A stretch of DNA of 64,000 bases from Enterobacter sp. 638. GTDB taxonomy: Bacteria; Pseudomonadota; Gammaproteobacteria; Enterobacterales; Enterobacteriaceae. A program made the position numbers and the translations under genes. The notes under the pieces are model-generated. The model searched no databases and was not told where the DNA came from. It saw only the letters and a list, made by a program, of their open reading frames with translations. Below are positions 63,660-64,000 of the stretch, piece after piece (position 1 is the first letter of the stretch; each line of letters starts with the position of its first letter). The DNA lies in assembly GCF_000016325.1 (NCBI RefSeq), contig NC_009436.1:2294001-2358000 (forward strand). The letters are read 5' to 3'.

Positions 63660-64000
63660 TTAGAGCTGACGAAAACGACTTCTGAGCGTAAAGGTGTCCG
63701 AGGTGACATAACGTTCCATTTCGCGCAGACGTTTCTCCCCGGCAGCCAGTTCAGCATCCACGGTGTCCAGCAGATCGCTGCTTGTAGGCGCTTCATCTGA
63801 ATAAAGCGCACCGTCCGGGATAGGATCCAGAACAAAGGACAAAATGATGTAAGCCACCAAAGTAAAGAAGGCCAACCCAAAGAAAATCGACAGCACCGTT
63901 ACGACGCGCACCAGCTTTACCGGAACATCCAGATAATGAGCCAGACCTGCGCAGACGCCGCGAACCATCCCCTGCTGGGGAATACGCCATAATTTTTTGT
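63660..64000 (-). CDS. pspC: Phage shock protein C (5' end outside window)
   Basis: The frame runs off the right edge; the visible part reads [31 protein letters not shown] onward, so about seven N-terminal residues are missing. One membrane helix near visible residues 33-57, then a cytoplasmic or periplasmic tail with a leucine-zipper-like helix ([24 protein letters not shown]) ending TLRSRFRQL. PspC with PspB senses membrane stress and releases PspF from PspA. Confidence 0.96.
   Translation of the reverse strand, partial: KKLWRIPQQGMVRGVCAGLAHYLDVPVKLVRVVTVLSIFFGLAFFTLVAYIILSFVLDPIPDGALYSDEAPTSSDLLDTVDAELAAGEKRLREMERYVTSDTFTLRSRFRQL

Noticed and set aside
1..64000. CRISPR arrays, tRNA or rRNA genes, complete insertion sequences
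   Set aside because: No spaced direct repeats, cloverleaf-like sequences or transposase frames were seen; the only mobile trace is the integrase remnant at ttcA.

Overview
The window looks like chromosome from a member of the Enterobacteriaceae of intermediate GC content, in or near the Enterobacter/Lelliottia/Citrobacter/Kluyvera group. Most proteins match E. coli K-12 genes that I recognise at near full length (TtcA, DbpA, ZntB, TyrR, Tpx, MppA, MpaA, YcjX, YcjF, NifJ, PatD, YdcRSTUV, the Ycj cluster, PspCD), but the blocks are rearranged relative to K-12 and have extra genes between them. I cannot fix the species from sequence alone. I saw no tRNA, rRNA, insertion sequence or CRISPR array.

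Layout. 1-9.4 kb is accessory: a folate-independent methionine synthase (MesD type, cut by the window edge), an unknown two-gene membrane operon, a GH28 pectinase-like enzyme, a lipoprotein, an alpha/beta hydrolase divergent from a LysR regulator, a chemoreceptor and the orphan toxin OrtT with a perfect FNR box upstream. 9.7-10.6 kb is a yeaR-yoaG operon in which yeaR is duplicated. 10.6-17.7 kb is the ydcR-ydcSTUV-patD putrescine/GABA-aldehyde system. 18.4-25.6 kb is redox metabolism: a CioAB-type bd oxidase with a DUF2474 small subunit, hslJ, ydbJ and nifJ.

26-41 kb mixes conserved genes (ttcA, dbpA, ynaL, the sRNA fnrS, zntB) with signalling genes: two chemoreceptors, a short FlhD-like protein, a GAF-GGDEF protein, an MHYT-GGDEF-EAL protein and a PAS-GGDEF protein. 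A decayed phage integrase ends 11 nt before the ttcA start codon, the position of the Rac prophage integrase in E. coli, and a GAAGT repeat runs through the ttcA stop codon.

41-64 kb is the E. coli-like block mppA / mpaA / ycjG / tpx / tyrR / ycjFX / ycjW / ompG / ycjVUTSRQPONM / psp. mppA, mpaA and ycjG handle cell-wall peptides. The ycj genes form a leftward operon for uptake (NOP, V), oxidoreduction and epimerisation (QRS), phosphorolysis (M, T) and glucose-phosphate isomerisation (U) of unusual glucosides. Here ycjU and ycjV are one continuous reading frame. Two identical 14-bp LacI-type operators, one just downstream of a consensus ycjM promoter and one just before ycjU, are probably YcjW sites.

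The best candidates for something new are the YcjU-YcjV fusion with its paired operators, the truncated FlhD paralog, the second YmcF-like zinc-ribbon gene with a possible non-AUG start, and the FNR box at ortT. I found no clearly new multi-gene system; the unknown pair at 1202-2168 is the closest.
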